The notes: generated by a model not told the origin, from the letters alone. Positions 27,194-35,933 are shown, numbered from the stretch's first letter. The stretch: DNA of 51,775 nt from JBAZAX01 sp964568625 (GCA_964568625.1 CAZMQG010000012.1:1-51775), one strand, 5' to 3'. A program made the numbers and translations.

Positions 27194-28471
27194 CTAGGGC
27201 ATTGGCATAGTAAGTTCGTTGGGAGCCGGCATCTCTGTTGCAGCACTACTTTTTTGTTCAGTTGGAGCAACAGATGGTTTCACGGTAGAATCTGATGGCA
27301 ATGTACCCATTTGTTTTGTCTCTATAACCTGCGAAGAAGTTTGTGTCAACGAATGTTGGATTGGTGGTGTTTGCGTTGATTGTGCCAATTTTTGCGTTAC
27401 TACTTTACCTGAAAATAAACTTTTGAAAAAATTATAAACTTTAGCAATTCCATTCACTATGAATGCGTAGATTCTTTGAACAATTCCAAGTTGTGGTTCT
27501 TTCTTTACTACAGGCTTTATCTCTTCTACTTTTTTGGCCTGAGTAGATTCCAATTCTATTTTCTTTAATTCCTCAAGTTTGATCTGTTCAATTCTATGAG
27601 AACGATCCCTTATAATCAAACCCTTCTCCTCAAGCTTTTTAATATTAGAAGCTATCAATCCAATCTTTTCTTTTACAAGACTAACAACTTTATCAAAATC
27701 ACTCGCCAATACATCTTGTAAATAAGAAAGTATCGCTTTTAAATTTTCTTCAATATTTAAAACTTCATAATAAATCGCCCGAGCTTTTTTATCATCAATG
27801 ATATACCATAGATCATCAACTTTAGTTTTTGCAGCCTCCGCTTGTGTCATAGCCAACGTAATTTGTTCATCAACTTTTTGTAAGCGTTGAGTTAGAGATT
27901 TATCAACATCAGCAATTGCATCCATATCGAGCCTTAGCTGCTCAAGATCAGATTCCATCTGTTTTATCTGACTTTCAAGTAGATCAATCTTTTTCGCATA
28001 ATCTTGATCCACATCTCCGGTTTTGTCTGATGAAGTAGTCAGCAAAGCTGTCTCTTTTGTTTTCTTTTTTTCAAGATATCTACCAATACTGTCAAACAAC
28101 TCTTTAATTTTACCTTGTTCCATCCCAAGATCTTTATAAAATTTATCGAGTTCCTCATCAATTGCATTATATTTGCTTTGGTATATCTTTTTCGATTCGG
28201 CGATTTGAGCTGCAAGCTTATAAATATTGGAACTAATTTCATACGATTTTAGCAACCAATTTTTTTTCTTCACCCAGTTGCCTTGCTCACCTGTTTTTTC
28301 ATCAGAAACTTGAACAGTCTCTAAGCCGACTCCACTTTCAGAAGACGGCATAGCAGATTGTAATGAATTTGATGCATATGTGAAAAAAATTAAAAAAATT
28401 ATAGGCTTAAATCCATTGAAATTAAACATCCAAAAAACTCTAATCCTCGATTCCTTTTTTAACTTCTTCAT
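27194..28471 (-). CDS. secreted coiled-coil protein (425 aa)
   Basis: Hydrophobic residues about 18-36 (FKPIIFLIFFTYASNSLQSA) form a signal peptide. The Met at 28429 is an equally possible start, as neither has a good ribosome site. Residues 70-320 are almost all helical and charged (LESQIKQMESDLEQLRLDMDAIA), followed by RIYAFIVNGIAKVYNFFKSL and a Thr/Pro/Gln-rich end finishing with MPAPNELTMPMP. It shares one module with the 163-residue protein and another with the 479-residue protein, which suggests a family built by module shuffling. Cellular role unknown. Confidence 0.78.
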   Translation of the reverse strand: MKKLKKESRIRVFWMFNFNGFKPIIFLIFFTYASNSLQSAMPSSESGVGLETVQVSDEKTGEQGNWVKKKNWLLKSYEISSNIYKLAAQIAESKKIYQSKYNAIDEELDKFYKDLGMEQGKIKELFDSIGRYLEKKKTKETALLTTSSDKTGDVDQDYAKKIDLLESQIKQMESDLEQLRLDMDAIADVDKSLTQRLQKVDEQITLAMTQAEAAKTKVDDLWYIIDDKKARAIYYEVLNIEENLKAILSYLQDVLASDFDKVVSLVKEKIGLIASNIKKLEEKGLIIRDRSHRIEQIKLEELKKIELESTQAKKVEEIKPVVKKEPQLGIVQRIYAFIVNGIAKVYNFFKSLFSGKVVTQKLAQSTQTPPIQHSLTQTSSQVIETKQMGTLPSDSTVKPSVAPTEQKSSAATEMPAPNELTMPMP

Positions 28472-28508
28472 AACGCATCTTGATTTTTTTTAAGAAACTA
28501 AAATTTAT

Positions 28509-28970
28509 TTACAAAGTTCTCGCTAAATCTTTAAGTTCCTGGAATAAGCTCTTTATTAGCTCTTCCGCCTCTGGTGAAGTGTAGTTCCATAATACTCCTT
28601 GTTCAACTTTTGTCAAAATTGAACGATCGCATTTTATATCAATAATATCTATACGAACAACATTCATCAGTGGATGTACCTGAGAAGGAGCCCTTACCAC
28701 GCCAGCTCTGCCAAGAATACTATATGCTATATTTCCTTCTCCCAAAAAACATATCATAACTTTTTTTTGCCATACCATGTTGATATAGCCGTTATGTTCC
28801 TTATGAATAGTCATTAATAGGCTTTCATCGCCTTTTGGATAAACAGACTGAACAGGAGTTGTATTTGGAATTCCTTTTTCAGAAAATGTCGACAATATAG
28901 CAACCGTTTTTTCTTTTTTGAGTAAATTTATTAAATCTTCAGGTAATTTTGGGCCAACATGCTTTGCCAT
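28509..28970 (-). CDS. pyridoxamine 5'-phosphate oxidase-like FMN-binding split-barrel protein
   Basis: 153 residues with GAGG 7 bases before the ATG. The opening LLKKEKTVAILSTFSEKGIPNTTPV and the following strands (DESLLMTIHKEHNGYINMVWQKKVMICFLG) match the flavin-binding split-barrel fold of the PNPOx-like superfamily. It lacks the C-terminal substrate residues of true PdxH, so the reaction is unknown; flavin or F420-type reductase and heme-related roles occur in the superfamily. It lies 94 bases downstream of hemW on the same strand and may be read from the same transcript. Confidence 0.7.
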   Translation of the reverse strand: MAKHVGPKLPEDLINLLKKEKTVAILSTFSEKGIPNTTPVQSVYPKGDESLLMTIHKEHNGYINMVWQKKVMICFLGEGNIAYSILGRAGVVRAPSQVHPLMNVVRIDIIDIKCDRSILTKVEQGVLWNYTSPEAEELIKSLFQELKDLARTL

Positions 28971-29064
28971 AGTTCCTCTTCTTGTTTTTAAAAATTATCG
29001 TATTTTTTTGCGTAAAAGATCCTCATGCTATCACATTGTTGAGTATTTTTCAAATGTTATGGGC

Positions 29065-30225
29065 CTAAAAGAGTCCTTCAGACAGCTTTAATACAACCTC
29101 ATTTTCTAAAACTATACCTTTAAAGGATAGAAATACCCTATCAGCATCCTGCTGAAGCAAGGATTCACATTTTAATAAGTCGATATTTTTATTAAAGGTA
29201 ATCTTTTGAGTGCCCGTTAATAAGTATAGCACACTATGCAAGTCCAGCCCTTTTCTTTGCCGAAGGCTAAGCATCAGCATTTCAAGTATAATTTGCTGCT
29301 GCGTCAAGCATTCAGTGAAGGATATTGGCAATTTTGGCTCTGAAATAGTCGATTTAATGTACATTTCTATGTTATTGAAATTTGTAAATCTTTTTTGTCC
29401 ATCAAAAGAAGATGCTCCTAATCCAAACCCATAATAGGGCTTTCTATCCCAATAAGCCTGGTTATGCAACGACTCACAACCTATTTTGGCAAAATTAGAA
29501 ATTTCGTACTGAACAAAATCATTTTTTTCTAAAAAATCAATAGTTTGAGCATAAAGTGCAACCATCTGATCATCATCAAAAAGTTTTAACTCACCTTTTT
29601 TGACTTTAAAATAAAGCGGTGTTTTTTCATAAACAGTCAAAAAATACACCGATACATGATTTATCGGCCAGGCTACAGCTTGTTGCAATGTTGCATTCCA
29701 TATTTTTTCAGTTATGTCAGGTAATCCAAGAATTAAATCTATTGAAATATTTTTAAACAATTTTTTAGCCATATCAATTGCATTAAAAACATCCGCCGTT
29801 GTTTGAAATCGATTTAATTTTTTTAGGATTTCATCATCTAGAACCTGAACACCCATACTTAATCTATTTATACCTAATTTTTTCCAATCAAATAGCTTTT
29901 CTTGGGTTATATCAGCAGGATTGGTTTCTATTGTCACTTCTTGCATGCTATTCAAATCAAAATATCTATCCAGTGTTTTGAAAACTTCTTCCAGCATATG
30001 CGTTGGATAAAGACTTGGCGTTCCACCACCCAAAAAAACTGTTTTTATCGCTTGCCGTGAACTAAGACTCTTGCCAACCAGTTCAATCTCCTTACAAAGA
30101 GCTTGATGATAAGATTCAAAAAACATTTCATGATTCGCTAAAGCAACAAAATCACAATAATGGCAACGATTTTTACAAAATGGCCAGTGGATATAAATAT
30201 GTTGAAAATTTACGGAATCTGACAT
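29065..30225 (-). CDS. hemW: HemW-like radical SAM protein (coproporphyrinogen dehydrogenase-related)
   Basis: 386 residues. The N-terminal YIHWPFCKNRCHYCDF carries the CxxxCxxC cluster motif in the exact HemN/HemW context. It continues with FLGGGTPSLYP, TIETNPADIT and NRLSMGVQ, and further on has the HNQAYW..YYGFGLGASSF segment of HemW. HemW proteins bind heme and are thought to insert it into targets; they are not oxidases. The gene starts 3 bases after the stop of the upstream membrane-protein gene, so it is in the serS-DUF58-membrane protein operon. The CNxC residue seen in catalytic HemN is not present, which favours HemW. Confidence 0.88.
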   Translation of the reverse strand: MSDSVNFQHIYIHWPFCKNRCHYCDFVALANHEMFFESYHQALCKEIELVGKSLSSRQAIKTVFLGGGTPSLYPTHMLEEVFKTLDRYFDLNSMQEVTIETNPADITQEKLFDWKKLGINRLSMGVQVLDDEILKKLNRFQTTADVFNAIDMAKKLFKNISIDLILGLPDITEKIWNATLQQAVAWPINHVSVYFLTVYEKTPLYFKVKKGELKLFDDDQMVALYAQTIDFLEKNDFVQYEISNFAKIGCESLHNQAYWDRKPYYGFGLGASSFDGQKRFTNFNNIEMYIKSTISEPKLPISFTECLTQQQIILEMLMLSLRQRKGLDLHSVLYLLTGTQKITFNKNIDLLKCESLLQQDADRVFLSFKGIVLENEVVLKLSEGLF

Positions 30226-30228
30226 TTT

Positions 30229-30741
30229 TTAACTTTTTTCAACTTGTTTGGTCTGATTTATAATGTTAACGATAGTTCTTAGATCAGCTTCGGCTTGAAT
30301 TTTCAAAGCCTCTTGGTTGGCAAATTTTATCCATAGAGCGCCCTCCAACATTTTTTTCACAGGCTCAAGAAACTCTCTATTAAAATTTTGTTTTTCCAAA
30401 AGATTTATAAGTTCCTCATCGGTCTTATTTTCAGCTTTCCACCCATATCGATTTTCAAGATATTTTTTGAAAATTTCAGTAAGTTTAAAATAAAAAAGCT
30501 TGAAATCATTTTTATTTACACATTTTTCTAATTTAAGATTTTCAAGCCCCAACAATGCTATTTCCCAGTAGTTTAATGCACGTTTTCGTCGTCTATAAAA
30601 AATATAGAGAACGACTATCCCAACAATAACAATTGTTACAACTGAAAAAAGAGAAACTTGGACGGTTTTTTTTTCTAGAAGCGGTTGAGAGTAGTAATCG
30701 TATATTTCATAAAAATCTTGATTGTCTATGTTATTTTGCAT
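30229..30741 (-). CDS. membrane protein of the DUF4381/Bat type (170 aa)
   Basis: One membrane segment (residues about 29-48, LFSVVTIVIVGIVVLYIFYRR) is followed by a cytoplasmic helical domain (ALLGLENLKLEK, LTEIFKKYLENRYGW, TDEELINLLE). This layout is that of the DUF4381 proteins which accompany DUF58 proteins in BatA-E-like aerotolerance operons. It starts 2 bases after the DUF58 gene ends, so the two are translationally coupled. Assignment is by architecture and context; the exact job is not known for the family. Confidence 0.65.
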   Translation of the reverse strand: MQNNIDNQDFYEIYDYYSQPLLEKKTVQVSLFSVVTIVIVGIVVLYIFYRRRKRALNYWEIALLGLENLKLEKCVNKNDFKLFYFKLTEIFKKYLENRYGWKAENKTDEELINLLEKQNFNREFLEPVKKMLEGALWIKFANQEALKIQAEADLRTIVNIINQTKQVEKS

Positions 30742-30743
30742 AA

Positions 30744-31619
30744 TTAAATCTGCCTCCTGATTCGCATATGGAAAAAATTGGTTAGGCTATTAACAAAAGA
30801 TTCTCCAACCGATAAATCAAGCAAATCAATTTTGTATTTATCAAAAATACGTTTATGCTCTAACAATCGCATCTCCAAAAATATATTAAGAGCTTTTTTA
30901 TCTCTAGTATCAAAAACAAAATTTTTTCCGGTTTCAGGATCCTGAACTTCTATTAAGCCGATATCAGGAAAATGTTTTTCGCAAGGATCAGTAATTCTAA
31001 TTCCTATAAAGTCATATTCACACGCAGTAACTTTTAATAACTTTGAATACAAATTCAAATCATCAATCCAGTCAGATAACATAAAAACGATTGCGTTACG
31101 TTTTTTGATTGTAATTAAAAATTTCAAAGCTTGAGCAATATCAGTCCCTCGCCCCTGCGGTTGAATTGTAAATATTGTTTCAAGAATTTTGCCATTGTGA
31201 ATATTCCCACGACTGGGAGCTATCCATTTTTCAATTCTATCGGTAAAAAACAGTGCCCCAACTTTGTCCTTATTTTCAGCAGATATATATGCCAAAACTG
31301 CCGAAACTTGAGCTATTAAATCACGTCTTAATTCATACTGAGACGAATATAATCCCGAGGCAGACAAATCAATCGCAAGGATGACAGTACGATCACGCTC
31401 TTGAATAAACTGTTTTACCATCATTTTATTCATCTTGGCCGAACTGTTCCAATCAATTGATCGAACATCATCCCCAATCATATAGTCTCTGATTTGATCA
31501 AATTCTAATCCAGCACCTTTGAACGCAGAAAGATAATCACCTGTTATTGTCGTTTGCATTATGCGTTTTGTGTGGATCTGAATTTTTTTAATCTTCTTTC
31601 TGATCTCTTCGGTTAGCAT
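30744..31619 (-). CDS. DUF58 (VWA-like) protein
   Basis: 291 residues from the ATG at 31619, chosen because GGGAG is 7 bases upstream (an in-frame ATG six bases earlier is too close to it). GAGLEFDQIRDYMIGDDVRSIDWNSSAK is the DUF58 hallmark region, and AIDLSASG provides a DxSxS MIDAS-like metal site of a von Willebrand A fold. DUF58 proteins typically pair with a MoxR ATPase and Bat membrane proteins in envelope or stress functions. No MoxR gene is adjacent; serS occupies that position, 21 bases upstream. Confidence 0.85.
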   Translation of the reverse strand: MLTEEIRKKIKKIQIHTKRIMQTTITGDYLSAFKGAGLEFDQIRDYMIGDDVRSIDWNSSAKMNKMMVKQFIQERDRTVILAIDLSASGLYSSQYELRRDLIAQVSAVLAYISAENKDKVGALFFTDRIEKWIAPSRGNIHNGKILETIFTIQPQGRGTDIAQALKFLITIKKRNAIVFMLSDWIDDLNLYSKLLKVTACEYDFIGIRITDPCEKHFPDIGLIEVQDPETGKNFVFDTRDKKALNIFLEMRLLEHKRIFDKYKIDLLDLSVGESFVNSLTNFFHMRIRRQI

Positions 31620-31640
31620 AAGCATACTCCCATGCAGTTT

Positions 31641-32882
31641 TTACCAAACTTCGCTCATCTCCTTAGCAAGAGCTGCTGGCAGTTTAATGGAACCATCTTC
31701 CTGTTGATAATTTTCCATTAATGCAACCATCAAGCGTGGCAACGCCAATGAAGATGCATTTAACGTATGTGCTAATTCTGGCTTAGAGTCATGATCTCTG
31801 CGATATCTAATTTTTGATCTACGAGACTGAAAATCAGTACAGTTACTACATGAAGAAACTTCGTAAAACTGGTTTTGTCCAGGTAACCATACTTCAATAT
31901 CATAAGTTTTTGCTGATGAAAATGAGCAATCCTGTGCGGCAAGCAAACTTACACGATAGTGTAAGCCAAGGGCTTTTAGAATTTCTTCTGCACATCCAAC
32001 CATCATTTCCAACTCTGAAAACGATTTTTCGGGCTCGCAAATGGAATACAATTCAACTTTTTCAAATTGATGAACTCTTATTAAACCGCGCTCTGTTGAA
32101 CCATATGTTCCTGCCTCACGTCTAAAACAACTAGTCCAAGAGGTCATACGCATAGGCAATTCTTGTGCGTTCAAAATCTTATCTGCATAAATATTGGTCA
32201 AGCTTACCTCTGCCGTTGGAATCAAATTTAGCCCATCTTCCGGTAATGTGTAATAATCGCCTCTGAATTTAGGAAGATTTCCGGAATTGTAAAGTGCATT
32301 ATCTGTCACCAAATACGGCGGAATTACAGGCTCAAATCCATGTTTAGCGTTATTCTTGAGCATCATGCGAGTTAATGCATAAATTACCTTAACCCCTTGA
32401 CCTCGATATAATGGAAATTGCGCTCCAGACATTTTTGCCGCTGTTTCAAAATCAAACCATTTTGCATTTTCATTCAATTCAACGTGGTTTTTAACTTTAA
32501 AAGCAAACTCAGGCTTATTTCCAATAAATCTTACCGGTTTATTTGCCTCTTTTCCCCCAAGCGGAATATCACTGGATGGAATATTTGGACACGCAAGCCA
32601 TAAATTTTTATATTCATGGTCTAGACTAGCCAACTCATCTTCTTTATTTTTTAATTCTTTGCCAAGCTCAATACTTTGTTGACGAATTTCAGGTGTTATG
32701 CCTTTGGATCCAGCTGAAGCCAAATTGTTTTTCATTTTTCTCAAATTTTCAACTTCAGAGTTAATTGATCTGACAAGTTTATCCAACTCCATCAAGCGAT
32801 CAACATTAAACGTTGGCTCTTTACGTAAAATAAGTTCTTTTGTTTGTTCAAACTCATTACGTAGTCTATTTAGATCTATCAT
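31641..32882 (-). CDS. serS: seryl-tRNA synthetase
   Basis: 413 residues from the ATG at 32882, preceded by GGAG 6 bases away. The protein then starts MIDLNRLRNEFEQ as SerRS normally does; the frame extends 23 codons further upstream without support. The N-terminal antiparallel coiled-coil arm covers about residues 25-100. Class II catalytic motifs follow (TAEVSLTNIYAD, TSCFRREAGTYGSTERGLIRVHQFEKVE, and motif 3 HTLNASSLALPRLMVALMENYQ). It charges tRNA-Ser in the cytoplasm. It appears to lead the operon that continues with DUF58, the membrane protein and hemW. Confidence 0.97.
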   Translation of the reverse strand: MIDLNRLRNEFEQTKELILRKEPTFNVDRLMELDKLVRSINSEVENLRKMKNNLASAGSKGITPEIRQQSIELGKELKNKEDELASLDHEYKNLWLACPNIPSSDIPLGGKEANKPVRFIGNKPEFAFKVKNHVELNENAKWFDFETAAKMSGAQFPLYRGQGVKVIYALTRMMLKNNAKHGFEPVIPPYLVTDNALYNSGNLPKFRGDYYTLPEDGLNLIPTAEVSLTNIYADKILNAQELPMRMTSWTSCFRREAGTYGSTERGLIRVHQFEKVELYSICEPEKSFSELEMMVGCAEEILKALGLHYRVSLLAAQDCSFSSAKTYDIEVWLPGQNQFYEVSSCSNCTDFQSRRSKIRYRRDHDSKPELAHTLNASSLALPRLMVALMENYQQEDGSIKLPAALAKEMSEVW

Positions 32883-33259
32883 GGCATTCTCCATAAAGCT
32901 AATATTAATCTGCCGCACCAGCCATAACTCGAAAAGCGTTAGCTGGACCATCCTGTCCGTCAGTCCTTAATTGACAAAATTCTATTTGGCTAGTTTTAAA
33001 AAAGCCTAGACTGAAATTCGATTCAGGATCTTTAACACACCTGTATACAAATAACTTTTCAAGTCTATAACAAAAAAAGAGACTTTACAAAAAAATTAAC
33101 GCTTTACTGCCTCAGTTATGTTAATTTCGAAGAATTTCGAATAGCCATCATAGTTTTGATTTTAAATATGGGCAGTCTTTTTAGGCCTAGCCATTCCACA
33201 GAGTTTGCCATCTATCAACCAGGAGAAATTCATCGTTTTTATGCATGCCTCACTATTGA
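32883..33259. other. intergenic stretch upstream of serS, no convincing gene
   Basis: About 375 bases. The part next to serS holds its ribosome site and presumably its promoter. A 51-codon plus-strand frame (33168-33323) runs into the antisense of the next gene and has no ribosome site, so I do not call it. No T-box-like or tRNA-like structure was recognised. Confidence 0.5.
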
Positions 33260-33667
33260 TCATTGGCAAAAACTAATTGTAAAAGTTTTTCCCCATAAAC
33301 TTTTATGGAATTTTAGTAGATGAATAATACGCAATATACTTAAATCAAAAATCGTTTCATTAGATTTTTGTATAATTTCATATTTTTCAACTTTCCCAAC
33401 GCAGTCTAACACAAACTTAATGCTGCACGTTGTGCCTTTTGGGACGCTAGTTGGAGGTCTCCATACCCGTCCGATTTCTGATCCGATATGGTTACAGCAA
33501 TCTTGAGACTCTTGGTTTACGGCTCCGAGTGGACATATTAAATTTTCTTGTTCCAATTTTTCTTCATATTTTTGCAAAAGCCGCATTTGCGCACATGCAC
33601 TAAAAACACTGCCCAGTAAACAAAAACAACCAATAGAAAATATTGAAAACAATGATTTTGAAATCAC
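33260..33667 (-). CDS. secreted or lipoprotein with TonB C-terminal-like domain (135 aa)
   Basis: A GTG start with AGGA about 10 bases upstream. A signal sequence (SLFSIFSIGCFCLLGSVFSAC) ends in a loose lipobox, so Cys24 may be lipidated. The rest, IGRVWRPPTSVPKGTTCSIKFVLDCVGKVEKYEIIQKS..IFDLSILRII, follows the TonB/TolA C-terminal pattern (Trp-x-Pro, then two strands with a Gly-turn and a conserved Phe-Asp helix). It lacks the membrane helix and Pro-rich spacer of real TonB. It may be a TolA-like periplasmic adaptor or an orphan domain. It is monocistronic by spacing. Confidence 0.6.
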   Translation of the reverse strand: MISKSLFSIFSIGCFCLLGSVFSACAQMRLLQKYEEKLEQENLICPLGAVNQESQDCCNHIGSEIGRVWRPPTSVPKGTTCSIKFVLDCVGKVEKYEIIQKSNETIFDLSILRIIHLLKFHKSLWGKTFTISFCQ

Positions 33668-33797
33668 AAAAATATCCTACAAATTATACTCACGATAATC
33701 TACACATTATGTTAATTTTATTGGTAAAAACAGATAGAATCAAATACTTACTACTTAAATTAGGCTTTAATTTCAACAAGCTATTTAGATTATAAAA

Positions 33798-34418
33798 CTA
33801 AGAATGTTTTATTTTAGACGCATAACTTTCCGGATCATAGTTTTGATTTAGCCATTTTTCACCCTGCCAAATCGAAATTAAAAAATACTTCTCAGGTCGT
33901 CTAAATCGTAAATATCCATATTTAATTGATAAATGCTTTAGGGCATCTTTCTTTCGTTTTCCCTGTCGCTCTAAAACCCAAAGAGCTGCCGCCTCTCCTG
34001 AGCGATCCGCTCCATCACGACAGTGAATTAATATTGGTTTGGGTGCGTATTTATAAAGGTAAAGAAGTTTATGCAAATTCTCTTTGCTTGAAAAATGGCT
34101 GGCACTAAACGGGATATTATAATAATGAACATTAAGTTTTTCCAACATTGCTTTTTCAGCTTGCCACCACTTTGTCTTCTCGTTTACCCCACGCAAATTA
34201 ATAACAGATTTAATGCCAAATTTTTGAATATATTTTCTTAGCCTACTTGGCTTTAGTTGTGCAGATCGGTACAAAGCGCCAGGCTGTACGCTATGAAAAT
34301 TATCAAATAATTTTTTGATATCATTGATTCGAACTTTCTCGCCCGTCGCAACCAAAAAATTTGTTGAAAGAAAAAATATGATTAATATTTTAAAAAAACT
34401 AGCTTCACAACTAAACAT
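33798..34418 (-). CDS. secreted tyrosine/dual-specificity phosphatase-like protein
   Basis: 206 residues from the ATG at 34418, which has AGGGA 8 bases upstream. A signal peptide comes first (FFKILIIFFLSTNFLVA). The P-loop HCRDGADRSGE gives the C(x)5R signature, preceded by LYRSAQL and IKSVINLRG, the pattern of DSP/DUF442-like cysteine phosphatases; the Asp of VHYYNIPFSA-type loops is not obvious. With a signal peptide, the enzyme acts outside the cytoplasm, either in the periplasm or in a host cell. Its ribosome site lies inside a strong hairpin (34422-34466), which may limit translation. Confidence 0.78.
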   Translation of the reverse strand: MFSCEASFFKILIIFFLSTNFLVATGEKVRINDIKKLFDNFHSVQPGALYRSAQLKPSRLRKYIQKFGIKSVINLRGVNEKTKWWQAEKAMLEKLNVHYYNIPFSASHFSSKENLHKLLYLYKYAPKPILIHCRDGADRSGEAAALWVLERQGKRKKDALKHLSIKYGYLRFRRPEKYFLISIWQGEKWLNQNYDPESYASKIKHS

Positions 34419-34421
34419 TTT

Positions 34422-34466
34422 AAATCCCTGCAACTTTTTAAGGATATTAACCTTTTGCAGGGATTT
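34422..34466 (-). promoter_or_regulatory. hairpin covering the phosphatase ribosome site; may end dnaJ transcripts
   Basis: A 12-bp perfect stem AAATCCCTGCAA / TTGCAGGGATTT. On the minus strand the second arm contains the AGGG used by the phosphatase gene and stops 3 bases before its ATG. The hairpin lies 42 bases beyond the dnaJ stop. The T7 run is on the plus-strand side, so as a dnaJ terminator it is imperfect. Confidence 0.6.
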
Positions 34467-34508
34467 TTTTCAAGAAAAAAATATTTAATCTAAATTAATC
34501 TAAAAATC

Positions 34509-35636
34509 TTAACCTAAAAATTTTTTGAAAAAACCAGAAATTCCACCTGAACTATCTTTGCAGCTATCTCCAATATGCTTGTTATATTCAAGTAATGCTT
34601 TTTTTGCTTCTTCTGAAAGCTTTGACGGAATGTGGCACTGAGTAATAAAGATTAAGTCACCTCGGCCAGCGCGATGTAGGCGAGCAAAGCCTTTTCCGAC
34701 AATCTTTATCTCTTCACCTACCTGGCAACCGCGAGGAATTTTAATAGTTTCTTTTGTTCCATCAATATTTTCAATCTCAATCTGACACCCCAAAACCAAT
34801 TGAGGATATGTCAAATTGATGTTTGTGACTAAATGATCATCTCTTCGATAAAATTTTGAGTCAGCCTTAACCTCAATACCCAAGTATAAATCACCTGATT
34901 CCCCTCCAAAAACTCCTGCATCCCCTTTGGATTGCACTCTTAATTCTGCATTGCTATAAATTCCTGCAGGAATTGAAATCGAAAGTTTTTCGTATTTCTG
35001 GAAACGTGATTGACCTTTGCACTTTGAGCAAGGCGATTTAATTGAAAACCCTTGCCCCATACAATCAGAACACTGTTGACTGTAAACAAAAAAACCTTGC
35101 TTATGATGAATAGTCCCCATTCCCTGACATGTTGAACATACAGTTGGCTTTGTACCATCTTTGCAACCGGTATGATTACACTGCTCGCATTTTTCATAAC
35201 GATAGACATTGATGTCAACTTTACAACCTAAGTAAGAATCTTTTAATGTAATTTGAACTTTTTGAGATAGATCATGCCCTCTTTGAGGAACAGGGCCGGT
35301 TTTGCTTTTTTTACGACGTTGCCCACCACCCCCAAAAAGATCCCCAAAGATATCGCCAAAATTTTCAAAGATATCATTTATATCTGAATACTGGCCAGCA
35401 CCACCCATCTGCTCGGGTCCTGCATGACCAAATTGGTCATATGCCTTACGTTTTTCAGGATTTGAAAGTACATCATACGCCTGGGATGCTTCTTTAAAAC
35501 TTTCTTCAGCCTCTTTATTTCCAGGGTTTCTATCCGGATGATACTTTAAGGCCAGTTTTCGATAAGCTTTTTTTATATCTTCTTGGCTAGCTGATTTATC
35601 TACGCCAAGTATTTCATAATAATCGCGTTTTGCCAT
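34509..35636 (-). CDS. dnaJ: chaperone DnaJ
   Basis: 375 residues from the ATG at 35636; the frame extends three codons to a TTG with no merit. The J domain (RDYYEILGVDKSASQEDIKKAY, HPD in YHPDRNPGN) is followed by a Gly/Phe region (GDIFGDLFGGGGQ), four zinc-binding CxxCxGxG-type repeats (CEQCNHTGC, CSTCQGMG, CSDCMGQG, CSKCKGQ) and the C-terminal substrate domains. The first repeat has Cys in place of the second Gly. It stimulates DnaK ATPase in protein folding. dnaK and grpE are not next to it. Confidence 0.97.
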   Translation of the reverse strand: MAKRDYYEILGVDKSASQEDIKKAYRKLALKYHPDRNPGNKEAEESFKEASQAYDVLSNPEKRKAYDQFGHAGPEQMGGAGQYSDINDIFENFGDIFGDLFGGGGQRRKKSKTGPVPQRGHDLSQKVQITLKDSYLGCKVDINVYRYEKCEQCNHTGCKDGTKPTVCSTCQGMGTIHHKQGFFVYSQQCSDCMGQGFSIKSPCSKCKGQSRFQKYEKLSISIPAGIYSNAELRVQSKGDAGVFGGESGDLYLGIEVKADSKFYRRDDHLVTNINLTYPQLVLGCQIEIENIDGTKETIKIPRGCQVGEEIKIVGKGFARLHRAGRGDLIFITQCHIPSKLSEEAKKALLEYNKHIGDSCKDSSGGISGFFKKFLG

Positions 35637-35752
35637 GGTTCTCAAATATTGTTTTTTGGTTTTTTATTAAAGATTACATTTAACTGAATACACTTACATA
35701 AATTTAGTGTATCACGCTTAAATTCTTAATTCAATAGGGTGAAAGCGTAAAC

Positions 35753-35849
35753 TGGCCTGCCAGGCGAAGCCACGAGTGCAACGAAGACGAAAGCATAATG
35801 TTAAATTTAGGATGGCCTGCCAGCCATAGCCACGTAGGGCGACGGCTGG
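35753..35849. repeat. two GC-rich palindromic repeat copies next to tRNA-Leu
   Basis: TGGCCTGCCAG followed by AGCCACG occurs at 35753 and again at 35813, 60 bases apart. The second copy forms CCAGCC (35820-35825) / GGCTGG (35844-35849), and its right arm overlaps the CCA end of the tRNA gene. Similar composition to the insertion in the GT9 gene suggests the same repeat class. Confidence 0.6.
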
Positions 35850-35933
35850 TGCCGAAGAGGGGACTCGAACCCCTACCCCTTTGACAGGACTAGACTCTGA
35901 ATCTAGCGCGTCTACCAATTTCGCCACTTCGGC
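35847..35933 (-). tRNA. tRNA-Leu (anticodon CAG), CCA encoded
   Basis: 87 bases on the minus strand. The acceptor stem is GCCGAAG/CTTCGGC, the D arm has TGGCGAAATTGGTAGACGC, and the anticodon stem-loop is CTAGA-TTCAGAG-TCTAG with anticodon CAG. A long class II variable arm and the T arm GGGTTCGAGTCCC follow. CCA is genomically encoded. Confidence 0.96.

Noticed and set aside
33168..33323. 51-codon plus-strand frame
   Set aside because: No ribosome site, and its second half is antisense to the C-terminus of the TonB_C-like gene.
33260..33667. True TonB energy transducer
   Set aside because: No long Pro-rich spacer and the hydrophobic segment looks like a cleavable or lipoprotein signal; no ExbB/ExbD nearby.
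35718..35927. 69-codon minus-strand frame
   Set aside because: It covers tRNA-Leu and the palindromic repeats, so it is not a gene.
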